A stretch of DNA of 64,000 nucleotides from Macrostomum hystrix (taxonomy: Eukaryota > Platyhelminthes > Macrostomidae), in contig CATNEN010000027.1 in assembly GCA_950097015.1 (NCBI GenBank), positions 392,001-456,000 of the forward strand, read 5' to 3'. The translations under genes were made by a program, and so were the position numbers. The notes beneath the pieces were generated by a model. That model was given only the letters and a program-made list of their open reading frames with translations, had not been told where the DNA came from and searched no databases. Numbering within the stretch: position 1 is the first letter of the stretch; each line of letters opens with the position of its first letter. This document shows positions 47,828-57,392 of the stretch, in pieces.

Positions 47828-48080
47828 AACACACTTTACACTCTAAATTGGCAAAAAGAGGTGTCAAAACTGATTTCATTATAAGAGTTGAAAGATAGGT
47901 GCCAACACGATGTGACTTGTGAGGAGGTGGGGAAGGGGTGGTTCTTTTCTAACTTTTCTAACTTTTGTTTTATAGATGACAAAGTGTCCACAAGTCTAAG
48001 TCTCTTCGTCATCCACCCTCTGAGATATTGGACAGATCGTCATCTGGATGATGAAGTTGTAAGATGACAAAGTGTCCAGG
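47460..48080. repeat. Inverted repeats of ggacactt(c/t)gtcatc
   Basis: ggacacttcgtcatcc is present at about 47465 and 47705. Its inverted form gatgacaaagtgtcc is at about 47976 and 48064, with one mismatch. Additional gtcatc words lie between. The arrangement could fold back into a stem with a 260-600-base loop. Confidence 0.6.
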
Positions 48081-48084
48081 TACC

Positions 48085-49365
48085 ATTTTAATAATGGTTC
48101 ATATCTAGGCATAGCTAGCTATGAATGTTAAGCTAAATTATTTTTTTTTCATTTTTCTAAACTTTTAAGTAGACCTTAACCTTTTTAAAAAAGTCTTAGG
48201 CCTAATCTTAATGTAAAAAATCAAGGTGTAGTTTATTTACAAACATACTTATTAATTAATTTTATTGAATAGTCATATAAGTTCATTTACAATTTGGTGC
48301 TGGCATATGCCAAGTAGATAGCTATACTATATATCTATACATGCCAAGTTGATACTGGTTTGTAGGCCTATACCAACTTGATTTTCATGTTCAAATGTAT
48401 ACCAAGTGTATGCCAACAGCTATTGAAGACCCAAATGTATTCCAAACTAGTTTGGCCACCTTCCAGAATATGGAGTATGGCTAATCAGTGTGTTTTTAGC
48501 TACATTTTTGCTGTTTGCTACTTTGGGAACAAGGATTGTTAGGTTTGGGTTTGGCAATCATTGATAGAGACTACTTCATTTGTAATGTGGTTCAGTGTAT
48601 ATATTGAAACAGACTGCAAATTACAAATTAATGTGCAAAACTGTTGTTGACCAACTGGCTAATCATAATGGATTGCCACATTTCAAAATGAATTTAAGGT
48701 CAAACTCTGTAATTCACTTTTCAACAATTTTCTTAAATGTATACTAATGAATTATTTTAATTATTATTGTGAATGGCACAACTGTTTGTTACAGTAGTGA
48801 AACTTTAGGCTATCATACAATGTCTACAATACAATTATATAGCAAAATGTTCATACAAAATTCTTCTGATTTGGGCAGGTATTCTTGATACAATATATAT
48901 ATTTATTTGTATTGTAAGTGTTCCAATTTCCTGGTCCATTGCTGTGTTTAACCTGACAGGGCCTATTTATAACAGCAAGATGCATATAATAAATCAACCT
49001 TAAGTAATTAAAATTTTTATATTTGTTCTGTTTTCTTTTTAAATATATTAGGCCTATAGTAGTGATATAGATACTTAGATAATTTATTATTAAAGTATAC
49101 ATGCATAAGTCAGTTTCATATTGACACATTTTGGCCTACAAGTGTAAATTTTCATGGCAATAAATAAATCTGAATTGTTTTTCTATGATGAATGAATTAG
49201 GCCTATTTCGATTTTTTTTTCTTGGCTATTGTAAAAATTAAACTCGTATTATTAACATATATAAGTATGCTAAATATTTTAAAAAGATTTGGACTATATT
49301 TAAGTTTAAATATTTATATTTGATGTTAAGAATGTTTTGTACTTGTATAAACTAGACATAAGGCA
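48085..49365. other. AT-rich non-coding region upstream of Sgf11
   Basis: No gene or array. Microsatellite-poor, with scattered aggcct words. Probably holds regulatory or upstream untranslated sequence for the plus-strand gene cluster. Confidence 0.4.
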
Positions 49366-49434
49366 ATGCTTTTAATAAATGTAAAGCTGTGTAATCAATT
49401 TTTGTTTCAATTAATTTGCTGCCATCACTTTAAG

Positions 49435-50699
49435 GCTAGTGCTTGCACCAAAGACTCAGTCTGCAATGACGAAAGTGACTCGTCTGGCTATGCGGCTGGC
49501 ATGTTTCAATCAGTTAATGACCTAATTGACGATTTAACAATGGATCTGATATTCACTTGCCACATGGAGGCCAAGATGGGCCTGTTGATGCTGGAGGACG
49601 AGCTAGCCACTGTGTCACCCACCTCTGAAGTTCACTCGCCTCAGAATAGGCAGGCAAAACAGCAGCAGCAGCGGCATTCGCCAATCTGCCGATGCCCGAA
49701 TTGTCACAGGCGCTTGGCTGCTTCAAGATTGGCGCCGCATCTAGAAAAGTGCATGGGCATGGGCCGTCTGGCAGCTAGGCGGAGAAGAACTCAGGCTTAC
49801 GAATCGGCCTTACAAACTGCCGCTGGTTAGTGAGCGATAGAACTGATACTGGCGTTTTTACAGCTGGGTGAACTGAATCGAAATGGGAAATTAAGTGCCT
49901 TTCTCGTGCAGGGAATTGTGTAGAGTAATGCTTGAGAATCGAACTCCTGACCACCGTTCAGAACTCTAAAGCTCAAATCGTTGTGCTAAAGTCTACCTTG
50001 GTTTAACTGTGCCAAAAACTAAACTTGCTTCTGATTAATATTAAAATAATTGCAGGAGGGCTTTGGGCAAAGGCACATCATTTGGTGACACTAGACCCGC
50101 AGCCAGTGAGGAGGCAGTTCTGCCGTTTCGCTGTGATACTGTGCGCAGTCATACGTCACACAGGGTGTGTATATCTGCCCATACTTTCTCAGGCATTGTA
50201 CACTCTCACTGTGCCTTGGAGGTTGGCCCTCAAGGGCGCAAGTTGCACTAGACTCCAAGCCTTCTCTCCGCGGCTGCGCCACAAATAAATGTGGCCTCGC
50301 CGCGGAATCGAACTTAGGGACCGTGGCGCTAGTGCAAACGCGTTAACCGCTCTCCCACTCACCCCCTCCCCTGCTTTTGACTATTTGTTTATCAATCACT
50401 TCCGTTATCCAGGTCAGCTGATGTCTAGGAAGCGTCGGCGTCAGCAGTCAGCGGAGACTCCGCCGCCTCAGCCGCTGCAGCCGCAGTCGGTTTCATCATC
50501 GTCATCGTCGTCATCTTCGAAGGTATCTAGCAGGTGCCGCCTGACCCTTGGCCTCCCAATCGGAGCTAGCGGTTGCGAGTTGTACTATAGTAATTTGTCT
50601 GGCAACACCACATCCGATGATGATGATGAAGCGGGTGGCGGCGCAGCCAGTGACGGTAATAATAACAAGCAAGTCGATGGCTTCCTCGTGGTCAGTTAG
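49435..50699 (+). CDS. Sgf11: SGF11/ATXN7L3, SAGA deubiquitinase module adaptor
   Basis: Nuclear adaptor that links the Usp22/Non-stop ubiquitin protease to SAGA and docks it on the nucleosome acidic patch. Exon 1 49435-49825, exon 2 50413-50699. The donor CTG|GTTAGT and acceptor atccag join in phase 1. Exon 1 has the N-terminal helix ([19 protein letters not shown]) and the SGF11 zinc finger: [20 protein letters not shown] with MGMGR after it, nearly identical to fly Sgf11. Exon 2 is Lys/Arg-, Gln/Pro- and Ser-rich and ends after an acidic patch. No SCA7 domain, as in fly Sgf11 and unlike vertebrate ATXN7L3. The 5' end is uncertain: the exon opens in phase 0 at an acceptor-like ttaag (49434) and there is also an upstream in-frame ATG at 49366. 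The intron holds two SINEs. Confidence 0.85.
49855..49998 (-). mobile_element. SINE family B fragment in the Sgf11 intron
   Basis: Minus strand: tRNA-like head (gagctttagagttctgaacg ... B box gagttcgattctc), then gaaaggcacttaatttccc and cagttcacccagctg, matching the core order of the 42.5-kb copy. The part after cagctg is lost. Confidence 0.65.
50035..50368 (-). mobile_element. SINE family A, copy 1, in the Sgf11 intron
   Basis: Minus strand: tRNA-like head with A-box-like gtgggagagcggttaacgcg and B box aagttcgattcc (complement of 50304-50315), then a body of about 250 bp containing cgcccttgagggccaacctc and ccaaggcacagtgagagtgt, then an AT-rich tail. The flanks acttgcttctga (50023-50034) and cctgcttttga (50370-50380) look like a decayed target-site duplication. 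Matches the copy at 57.0 kb. Confidence 0.85.
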
Positions 50700-50713
50700 G
50701 ATAAGTACCTAAT

Positions 50714-50730
50714 AATAAATAGCAAATAAA
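50714..50730 (+). terminator. Tandem polyadenylation signals of Sgf11
   Basis: Two AATAAA hexamers (50714-50719 and 50725-50730), 15 and 26 bases after the stop codon. The 3' untranslated region would be very short. Confidence 0.65.
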
Positions 50731-51242
50731 TGTCTGTCATTTATGTAAGTCTGTGTGCTTAGTCTTTCCCCTGCCAAAACATTTAGCGGTGTTTTTTGTA
50801 TTAAAGCGCAATTGTCTGTTAATATACCTTTTCTATGAAATCGATGCATGCTGTTTATGTTCATAGATTAATATGTTAGTAGATAAGCGTGTGTTGTCTT
50901 TCATATTTAAGACTGTGAATTTGCCGTTTAATCAAATGAAATCTGCTTTTAATATATAAACTTTGATGGCAGAGTTGATTCCGCTAGCAACTGCGCGATT
51001 CCTTTATATTCTAGTATTGCTTGAGTTTTTTTGTGAGTCCCGTCAGCTTTCATTATGATACAATTATACTAGAAACACACATTCGCTTATTTTTAAGTCC
51101 TTGTTATCTTCTAGGTTTTCGACACTCGTATATAAATGTTGTTGATGAAAAAAATTGAGAATAATACTCGCTATTGTCAGTCGCTTCACACTTGTGTGAG
51201 TTCGCTTATTGTTTTTTCCTGACTGCTCAAGTCTAAGTAGTG
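50731..51242. other. No gene seen
   Basis: AT-rich unique DNA between Sgf11 and the next array. Confidence 0.4.
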
Positions 51243-52075
51243 GACTGTCTACTGTAGATAGTGATAGGGAAGGGCTAGTGACTGTCTACTGTAGATAGTG
51301 ATAGGGAAGGGCTAGTGACTGTCTACTGTAGATAGTGATAGGGAAGGGGTAGTGACTGTCTACTGTAGATAGTGATAGGGAAGGGCTAGTGACTGTCTAC
51401 TGTAGATAGTGATAGGGAAGGGCTAGTGACTGTCTACTGTAGATAGTGATAGGGAAGGGCTAGTGACTGTCTACTGTAGATAGTGATAGGGAAGGGCTAG
51501 TGACTGTCTACTGTAGATAGTGATAGGGAAGGGATAGTGACTGTCTACTGTAGATAGTGATAGGGAAGGGGTAGTGACTGTCTACTGTAGATAGTGATAG
51601 GGAAGGGCTAGTGACTGTCTACTGTAGATAGTGATAGGGAAGGGGTAGTGACTGTCTACTGTAGATAGTGATAGGGAAGGGGTAGTGACTGTCTACTGTA
51701 GATAGTGATAGGGAAGGGCTAGTGACTGTCTACTGTAGATAGTGATAGGGAAGGGATAGTGACTGTCTACTGTAGATAGTGATAGGGAAGGGGTAGTGAC
51801 TGTCTACTGTAGATAGTGATAGGGAAGGGCTAGTGACTGTCTACTGTAGATAGTGATAGGGAAGGGGTAGTGACTGTCTACTGTAGATAGTGATAGCGAA
51901 GGGGTAGTGACTGTCTACTGTAGATAGTGATAGCGAAGGGGTAGTGACTGTCTACTGTAGATAGTGATAGCGAAGGGGTAGTGACTGTCTACTGTAGATA
52001 GTGATAGCGAAGGGGTAGTGACTGTCTACTGTAGATAGTGATAGGGAAGGGGTAGTGTCTGTTCACTGATAATTA
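51243..52075. repeat. 37-bp minisatellite
   Basis: Units of tgactgtctactgtagatag plus tgatagggaaggggtag (37 bp), very uniform. Each carries the palindrome tctactgtaga. Confidence 0.95.
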
Positions 52076-52575
52076 TGGAAGGGGTAGTGACTGTTCACTG
52101 ATAGTGATAGGGAAGGGGTAGTGGACTGTCTACTGTAGATAGTGATAGGGAAGGGGTAGTGACTGTTCACTGATAGTTAGGGAAGGGGTAGTGACTGTTC
52201 ACTGATAGTTATGGAAGGGGTAGTGACTGTTCACTGATAATTATGGAAGGGGTAGTGACTTTGCACTGATAGTTAGGGAAGGGGTAGTGACTGTTCACTG
52301 ATAATTAGGGAAGGGGTAGTGACTGTTCACTGATAATTAGGGAAGGGGTAGTGACTGTTCACTGATAATTATGGAAGGGGTAGTGACTGTTCACTGATAA
52401 TTATGGAAGGGGTAGTGACTGTTCACTGATATTTAGGGAAGGGGTAGTGACTGTTCACTGATAATTAGGGAAGGGGTAGTGACTGTTCACTGATAATTAG
52501 GGAAGGGGTAGTGACTGTTCACTGATAATTATGGAAGGGGTAGTGACTGTTCTCTGATAATTATGGAAGGGGTAG
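52076..52575. repeat. 32-bp minisatellite derived from the 37-bp array
   Basis: Units of tgactgttcactgataatta plus gggaaggggtag (about 32 bp) share the gggaaggggtagtgactgt half with the neighbouring 37-bp units. One 37-bp unit is embedded at about 52120-52160, so the two arrays have a common origin. Confidence 0.9.
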
Positions 52576-53004
52576 TGACATTAGCCATTAAGAGATGTAG
52601 GAAAAGTTAGTGCTACAGCTGATGACAGCCCTAATGTCATCAAGCCCCTCGGGTACTATGGGTGTGGTGTCGCATAGTTAATCATAACTCATACACCACC
52701 TTGTTAAGTAAAAGTCAGTGCAGTATCAAACGCAGGGTATCAAATTTCACGAATTCGTCATTAATCAGCAAGCGGCATTATTCATTACAAAGTATCTTCC
52801 CTTTGTCAAAAAATTCTTTACAAAGGGAAGAATATTCGTTCTTCTCTTAAAAATAGTTGTTGGTTTAACTAGCAAAAATATAAGTGTAGCTTCTTGTCTA
52901 GCTTAGTATATAATTTAATGATCACTTGTACAATGTTAGATAGCGCTAATGCCTGTTCAACAATGCTCCCCATCCACAGGTAGTCTGTGTTCAAATTTTA
53001 AATA
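52576..53004. other. No gene confirmed; would hold any upstream Ecd exon
   Basis: A short ATG followed by a donor-like cacag|gtagtc (52961-52978) exists, but its phase (2) does not fit the Ecd exon that starts in phase 0. Confidence 0.35.
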
Positions 53005-53125
53005 AGGGAACACGTTGCCCAGTGATTAGAGCTTCGAAGTTCTAACCAATAGGTCGGGAGTTCGAATCTCAGTCTTAGAAAACAATGAATTCCCCACAGT
53101 CCATGGACTGAACAGCTGTATGTAC
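53005..53125 (+). mobile_element. SINE family B, short copy just upstream of Ecd
   Basis: tRNA-like head (ttgcccagtgattagagctt ... gggagttcgaatctc at 53056-53070) joined to ccccacagtccatggactga plus acagctg, the shared 3' end of the family. The middle is missing. It ends 50 bases before the Ecd acceptor. Confidence 0.7.
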
Positions 53126-53175
53126 ATCTGTACATCTTGTGATCGCTTACTATATACGTGTAACAACCGTTGCAG

Positions 53176-54903
53176 GCTCTTGACCACAGTGCTCTAGACT
53201 ACGGGGATGTTGCTTACAGAATCTTTCCCAAGCCTGAGGATGTGGGCAGTTTAGCACAGCTTCGCCAGCTCTGCCTAGCCGAAGCCGCCTTGGTGTCGGC
53301 CGGGCACGCCTGGCATGACCGTCCGTTTCATTTGCGCCTGTCGCCGTCATCGCCTACTGGCGCGCCCTGCGAACACCTGACTGGCCAGCTGCGAGTGGAC
53401 GATTGCGTTCACGACGAATGGATGATTGTGCGCATTCTCCTAGCCATCACTAGGAAATTGTCATCTAGTGGAGTTCTGGCTGCTGAAATTGTTGACGACG
53501 ATGGTCAATTTCTATTGGCTGAGGCTGCCGAACAGCTTCCTGATTGGCTGGAGCCGGACACAGCAGAAAACAGGGCCTGGCTAGTCGAAGGTCGGCTGCA
53601 CATCATCACTGCTAAGCGGGGTGGTGTAGGCCTCCAATCTGGCGGCGTTGGACTTGCCGAAGCTCTGCGCCTACTGGCTGAAAATGCTCGAACTCCCGAC
53701 GCCGAAGTTCTATGTCTGAATGAGGAGGCGCAGGCCTGTCTGACTAGGCGAGCCGCTGATTTACTCGACGCTCAGCCGGTGACGCATCGAGCTCACGCTC
53801 TCTTGCCCGCCCCGCTGGCCGCAGCTTTTGCCGCCCGGCCAGACCTTCTGGGACCCGTGGCGGCCGCATTTTGTCGACGCGACGCTGTGGAAGCTCGTAG
53901 ATGTCGCCGTAGGCAGTGCTCAGCCGATGTGCTCAATGGCAAGCTGACAGTGACCGCACCTGTGCTCAATCGGTGTCGCTATGCTCAGCTGATGTCGCAG
54001 GCGGAAGCTGGCTATGCTCCCGACCGACGCTCGGACTGGGGCGTCGCCGCCGCCACCGCCGCGGTTTCCGCGTCGGCTTCGCCTCAGGAGGTAGCCGCGA
54101 ATCGTCGAGCCCTTCAATTGGGTTTGATGCTAACCCACGGAGCTGAGATTCTACTAGCAAAGTGCGCGAATTCCGGCGAGCATGTCGACGATGCCAGCAG
54201 CGGCGCCGAGGAGGACATCGAGGACGACCTGTCAGCGGGTCGCTTGCTAACGCGGCTTTGTCGAAACGCTCCGCCAGTGTCAGACAGCGTCGAATTGCCC
54301 GAGTCCGACGACTGGCTGACGGTGACGCCGGAACAATTGGACGAACTGATGGCTCGCGCGGCCGGCCGAAGGCCAACTGATCTCGCCGACTTGACTGACG
54401 ATGGCGCCGCGGTTGGCGCCTTTGCCGGCTTTTTGCGCGCCGAGTCCAGCCTCGACGGCGTGGAGTCCTCGAGAGCAGCGTCCAAGTCGACGATTTCTTC
54501 GACGAAGTTGAGCATCGACGCAGATGGTCTGGTTGCCTCAATGAATCGAATCTTTGACGAAATTATTCAGGACGATGATGCGGAAGATAGCGACCACGGA
54601 GATGCAGACTCCGCTGATGACGATACTGGTGACGAAGTCGACGATTTGGACGATATCGACAGTGACGATGAAAATCCGAAGCAAAATATTAGAAAAAACA
54701 GACGACAGCGCTTGTTAATGCAGCGCTACATGCGCCAGATGGACGCAGAGCTGACTGGAACAGCTGCGCGCGGAAGCGGCGGCGACGACTGCGGCCGCAC
54801 ACTTGAGGTTGCCTTCGCTGCCGAGCAATCGCTGCGACCCGGTCCGCTTAGCGGCCTATTCTCCGCCGCTGGCATTGCCCCGAAGACTCCGCGGCGTCCG
54901 TGA
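53176..54903 (+). CDS. ECD: Ecdysoneless (ECD/SGT1) homologue
   Basis: ECD supports pre-mRNA splicing (Prp8 and the R2TP complex), p53 stability and cell-cycle progression, and ecdysone production in flies. The 575-codon exon matches the family from near its N terminus: DYGDVAYRIFPKPED, DDGQFLLAEAAEQLPDWLEP, MSQAEAGYAPDRRSDW, LGLMLTHGAEILLAKC, DDWLTVTPEQLDELM and RYMRQMDAEL, each aligning in order with the human protein as I recall it. A very acidic stretch near the C terminus (Asp/Glu, about 54570-54675) is typical. The start is not a normal ATG: the exon opens at an acceptor (accgttgcag, 53175) with TAA in frame 15 bases before it, and the first internal in-frame ATG lies more than 80 residues in. 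Either a tiny upstream exon or a spliced leader must supply the start. Confidence 0.88.
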   Translation, partial: ALDHSALDYGDVAYRIFPKPEDVGSLAQLRQLCLAEAALVSAGHAWHDRPFHLRLSPSSPTGAPCEHLTGQLRVDDCVHDEWMIVRILLAITRKLSSSGVLAAEIVDDDGQFLLAEAAEQLPDWLEPDTAENRAWLVEGRLHIITAKRGGVGLQSGGVGLAEALRLLAENARTPDAEVLCLNEEAQACLTRRAADLLDAQPVTHRAHALLPAPLAAAFAARPDLLGPVAAAFCRRDAVEARRCRRRQCSADVLNGKLTVTAPVLNRCRYAQLMSQAEAGYAPDRRSDWGVAAATAAVSASASPQEVAANRRALQLGLMLTHGAEILLAKCANSGEHVDDASSGAEEDIEDDLSAGRLLTRLCRNAPPVSDSVELPESDDWLTVTPEQLDELMARAAGRRPTDLADLTDDGAAVGAFAGFLRAESSLDGVESSRAASKSTISSTKLSIDADGLVASMNRIFDEIIQDDDAEDSDHGDADSADDDTGDEVDDLDDIDSDDENPKQNIRKNRRQRLLMQRYMRQMDAELTGTAARGSGGDDCGRTLEVAFAAEQSLRPGPLSGLFSAAGIAPKTPRRP

Positions 54904-54967
54904 AATTGATGCGGCCAATCCTTCTTAACAGATTCAATTCGTTGCCCACACTTGATATCTACTGTGT

Positions 54968-55695
54968 TCCGCATTTTACCCGCTCTCTTCCGCCCTTTAC
55001 CAGCTCTCTTCCGCTTTTTACCCGCTCCTTTTCGCCCTTTACCCGCTCCTTTTCGCCCTTTTACCCGCTCTTTTCCGCCCTTTGCCGTCTCTCTTCCGCC
55101 CTTTACCGTCTCTCTTCCGCCTTTTACCGTCTCTCTTCCGCCTTTTACCGTCTCTCTTCCGCCTTTTACCGTCTCTCTTCCGCCTTTTACCGTCTCTCTT
55201 CCGCCTTTTACCGTATCTCTTCCGCCTTTTACCGTCTCTCTTCCGCCCTTTACCGTCTCTCTTCCGCCCTTTACCCGCTCTTTTCCGCCTTGTAACCCCT
55301 CCTTCCTGCCCTTTACCGTCTCTCTTCCGCCCTTTACCGTCTCTCTTCCGCCTTTTACCGTCTCTCTTCCGCCTTTTACCGTCTCTCTTCCGCCTTTTAC
55401 CGTATCTCTTCCGCCTTTTACCGTCTCTCTTCCGCCCTTTACCGTCTCTCTTCCGCCCTTTACCCGCTCTTTTCCGCCTTGTAACCCCTCCTTCCTGCCC
55501 TTTACCGTCTCTCTTCCGCCCTTTACCGTCTCTCTTCCGCCTTTTACCATCTTTCTTCCGCCCTTTACCCTCTCTCTTCCGCCCTTTACCCGCTTCTTTT
55601 CGCCCTTTTACCCTCTCTCTTCCTCCCTTTGCCCGCTCCTTTTCGCCCTTTACCGTCTCTCTTCCGCCCTTTAACCCCTCCTTCCTGCCCTTTAC
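54968..55695. repeat. 22-bp pyrimidine minisatellite with 199-bp higher-order repeat
   Basis: Units of taccgtctctcttccgcctt plus tt (22 bp) begin about 65 bases after the Ecd stop. A distinctive variant (ccttgtaacccctccttcct) occurs at about 55289 and 55488, 199 bases apart, with matching units around it. Plus frames reading FTVSLPP repeats are by-products. Confidence 0.95.
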
Positions 55696-55969
55696 CTGAT
55701 TTGTTCTGCTACCTGATCATAGAGTGCTCTAAAATTCTCTGTTGTCTGTTGTCGCATTTTATAACAAAATAACAACACAACTTGTTTCATAATTGTTTCT
55801 AGTTTTTTTTCCAAGAAAATCTCTCGTTTATGAAACTAGTGTAGTAGTTGGAGCTATTTATTTGTACTATCTGAGACTTGGCTCGTGTGTGTAATCCGTG
55901 TTTAACCTACAAATAATCCAGCCCATGCAGAAATTTCAGCCGAATCTATTTTCCACGCGCAGCCCAGCC

Positions 55970-56233
55970 ATGTCTGACGACTACGAAGAATATAATTACG
56001 ACGCCGACAAGTTGGGCGGCAAAGGCGGCAAAGGTCGCAGCAAGAAGGACCAGGCTGAGCACAAAGACTCGGAGTCGGCTGGCAGACACGATCGCATTGC
56101 TGTGCAAAAGTTGGAGAATAATCGCGAGCACCAGAAGGAGGCCAATCTCAATCCTGGTCCGAAGACTGCCAAAGCGGCTGCCAAAAAGTGCAACGCCGAG
56201 GGCGAAGATAAAGTCGACATTGACAGTATCTAG
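55970..56233 (+). CDS. NUPR1: NUPR1-like stress-response nuclear protein
   Basis: 87 residues, single exon. NUPR1 is a small, disordered, basic chromatin protein induced by cell stress. The order here fits insect and vertebrate relatives: an acidic/Tyr start (MSDDYEEYNYDADK), a Gly/Lys/Arg block (GGKGGKGRSKKDQAEH) and a basic segment (AGRHDRIAVQKLENNREHQK) matching the family G-H-x-R-K-L-V-T-K-L-x-N. The bipartite basic regions would be the nuclear localisation signal. The C-terminal extension is Lys/Ala-rich and ends DKVDIDSI. I chose the ATG at 55970 because family members start just before the D-x-Y-x-x-Y motif; upstream in-frame ATGs exist at 55898 and 55925. Acceptor-like aatttcag (55932-55939) lies 30 bases before the start. 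Confidence 0.75.
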   Translation: MSDDYEEYNYDADKLGGKGGKGRSKKDQAEHKDSESAGRHDRIAVQKLENNREHQKEANLNPGPKTAKAAAKKCNAEGEDKVDIDSI

Positions 56234-56542
56234 GCAACTGATTTCCTACTGATTGGTTTGCTGGTGGCTGGCAACAAAAGGAATTGCAAGATTGCAATAC
56301 GCTTTCTTAGAAGTACTTTAGCGGTCTTATTTCTGCTAGTTTTTTGTTTAAGGTGGTCGGGTTATTTTGTGATTTTCAATTTCAGCTTTTGTTCGTGTTA
56401 GCGCCGCATGTTTCTGCTCTTAATTCTGGTCCAAAAAAGTCGGCATTTGTTAGCAAAGTGAATTTGTTGGCATCGCCACCAGAATTGCGACATGATTATA
56501 TATTTTGGCCTCATCTGCATACACTGCCCATATTTAACATCT

Positions 56543-56548
56543 AATAAA
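56543..56548 (+). terminator. Polyadenylation signal of the NUPR1-like gene
   Basis: AATAAA 310 bases after the stop codon, followed by AT-rich sequence. Confidence 0.5.
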
Positions 56549-57022
56549 AGCTTATAAAATATATACTTTCATACAAATTGTTCTTATTTTCGTTGCTTTT
56601 TCATTTGGTGCTGCTTTTTAATAAAAAAATTCTTCAACCATTGCACTCAATCTATTGTAGTCTTATCTTGGTGAACTTTTAGTGTCGAATTTCCTCTCTG
56701 CTATTGTGCCCATATTCAAACAAAGTCCTGTACTTCTCCGTCATCTGTTCATGAGCAATAACAATCATTGGAAGTGTATGTTTGTCATCCAGAGAGTGTT
56801 TTTTAAACCCGGTTTGGTGTATTGAAGACATGAACAGCCATTGTGAGAAACTATTGGTCAAAGTTTAATAAATCACAAGAGTACCTTGTCTCATGACTGT
56901 GCGTCTGTTCGTTGACTTTTGTCTAAGTTTTCTTTTTATTTCCATGTTACATTATTTATTTTAACAGTGGAGTTCCGTGTTTTGGTATTTTTATCCCGTT
57001 TTCCACTATAGTTGGGATTGTT

Positions 57023-57379
57023 AATAATAATAATAATTGGAGGAGGGTTGCGGGCAGTGGCACATCATTTAGTGACCAGCAGCCAGCGAGGAGGCAATTC
57101 TGCCCATTTCGCTGACTCCTGAGCACACACGCACACAGATACTGTACGCAGGCATACGCTCGCACAGGTGTGACATCTGCCCTGACTTTCTCATCGTCAG
57201 GCAGTGTACACTCTCACTGTGCCTTGGAGGTTGGCCCTCAAGGGCGCAAATTGCACGACTAGACTCCAAGCCTTCTCTCCGCGGCTGCGCCACAAATAAA
57301 TGTGGCCTCGCCGTGGAATCGAACTTAGGGACCTTGGTGCGAGAGGCAAACGCGATAACCGCTCTGCCACCGACCCTCC
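57023..57379 (-). mobile_element. SINE family A, copy 2, with perfect target-site duplication
   Basis: Minus strand: head with tggcagagcggttatcgcg and B box aagttcgattcc (complement of 57315-57326), a body shared with the 50.0-kb copy (acaaataaatgtggcctcgc, gcgccacaaa, ccttggaggttggccctcaa), and an (ATT)n tail. A perfect 13-bp duplication agttgggattgtt flanks it at 57010-57022 and 57380-57392. This defines the element ends: about 357 bp. Confidence 0.92.
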
Positions 57380-57392
57380 AGTTGGGATTGTT

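Noticed and set aside
50300-50370. True tRNA gene on minus in the Sgf11 intron
   Set aside because: Same head is attached to the same 250-bp body at 57.0 kb with a target-site duplication, so it is a SINE.
52961-52978. Mini first exon for Ecd (ATG ... CACAG|GTAGTC)
   Set aside because: It ends in phase 2, while the Ecd exon at 53176 needs phase 0, so joining them would break the frame.
53916-54541. Minus-strand and alternative plus-strand frames inside Ecd
   Set aside because: Shadows of the Ecd coding sequence; only the Ecd frame carries conserved blocks.
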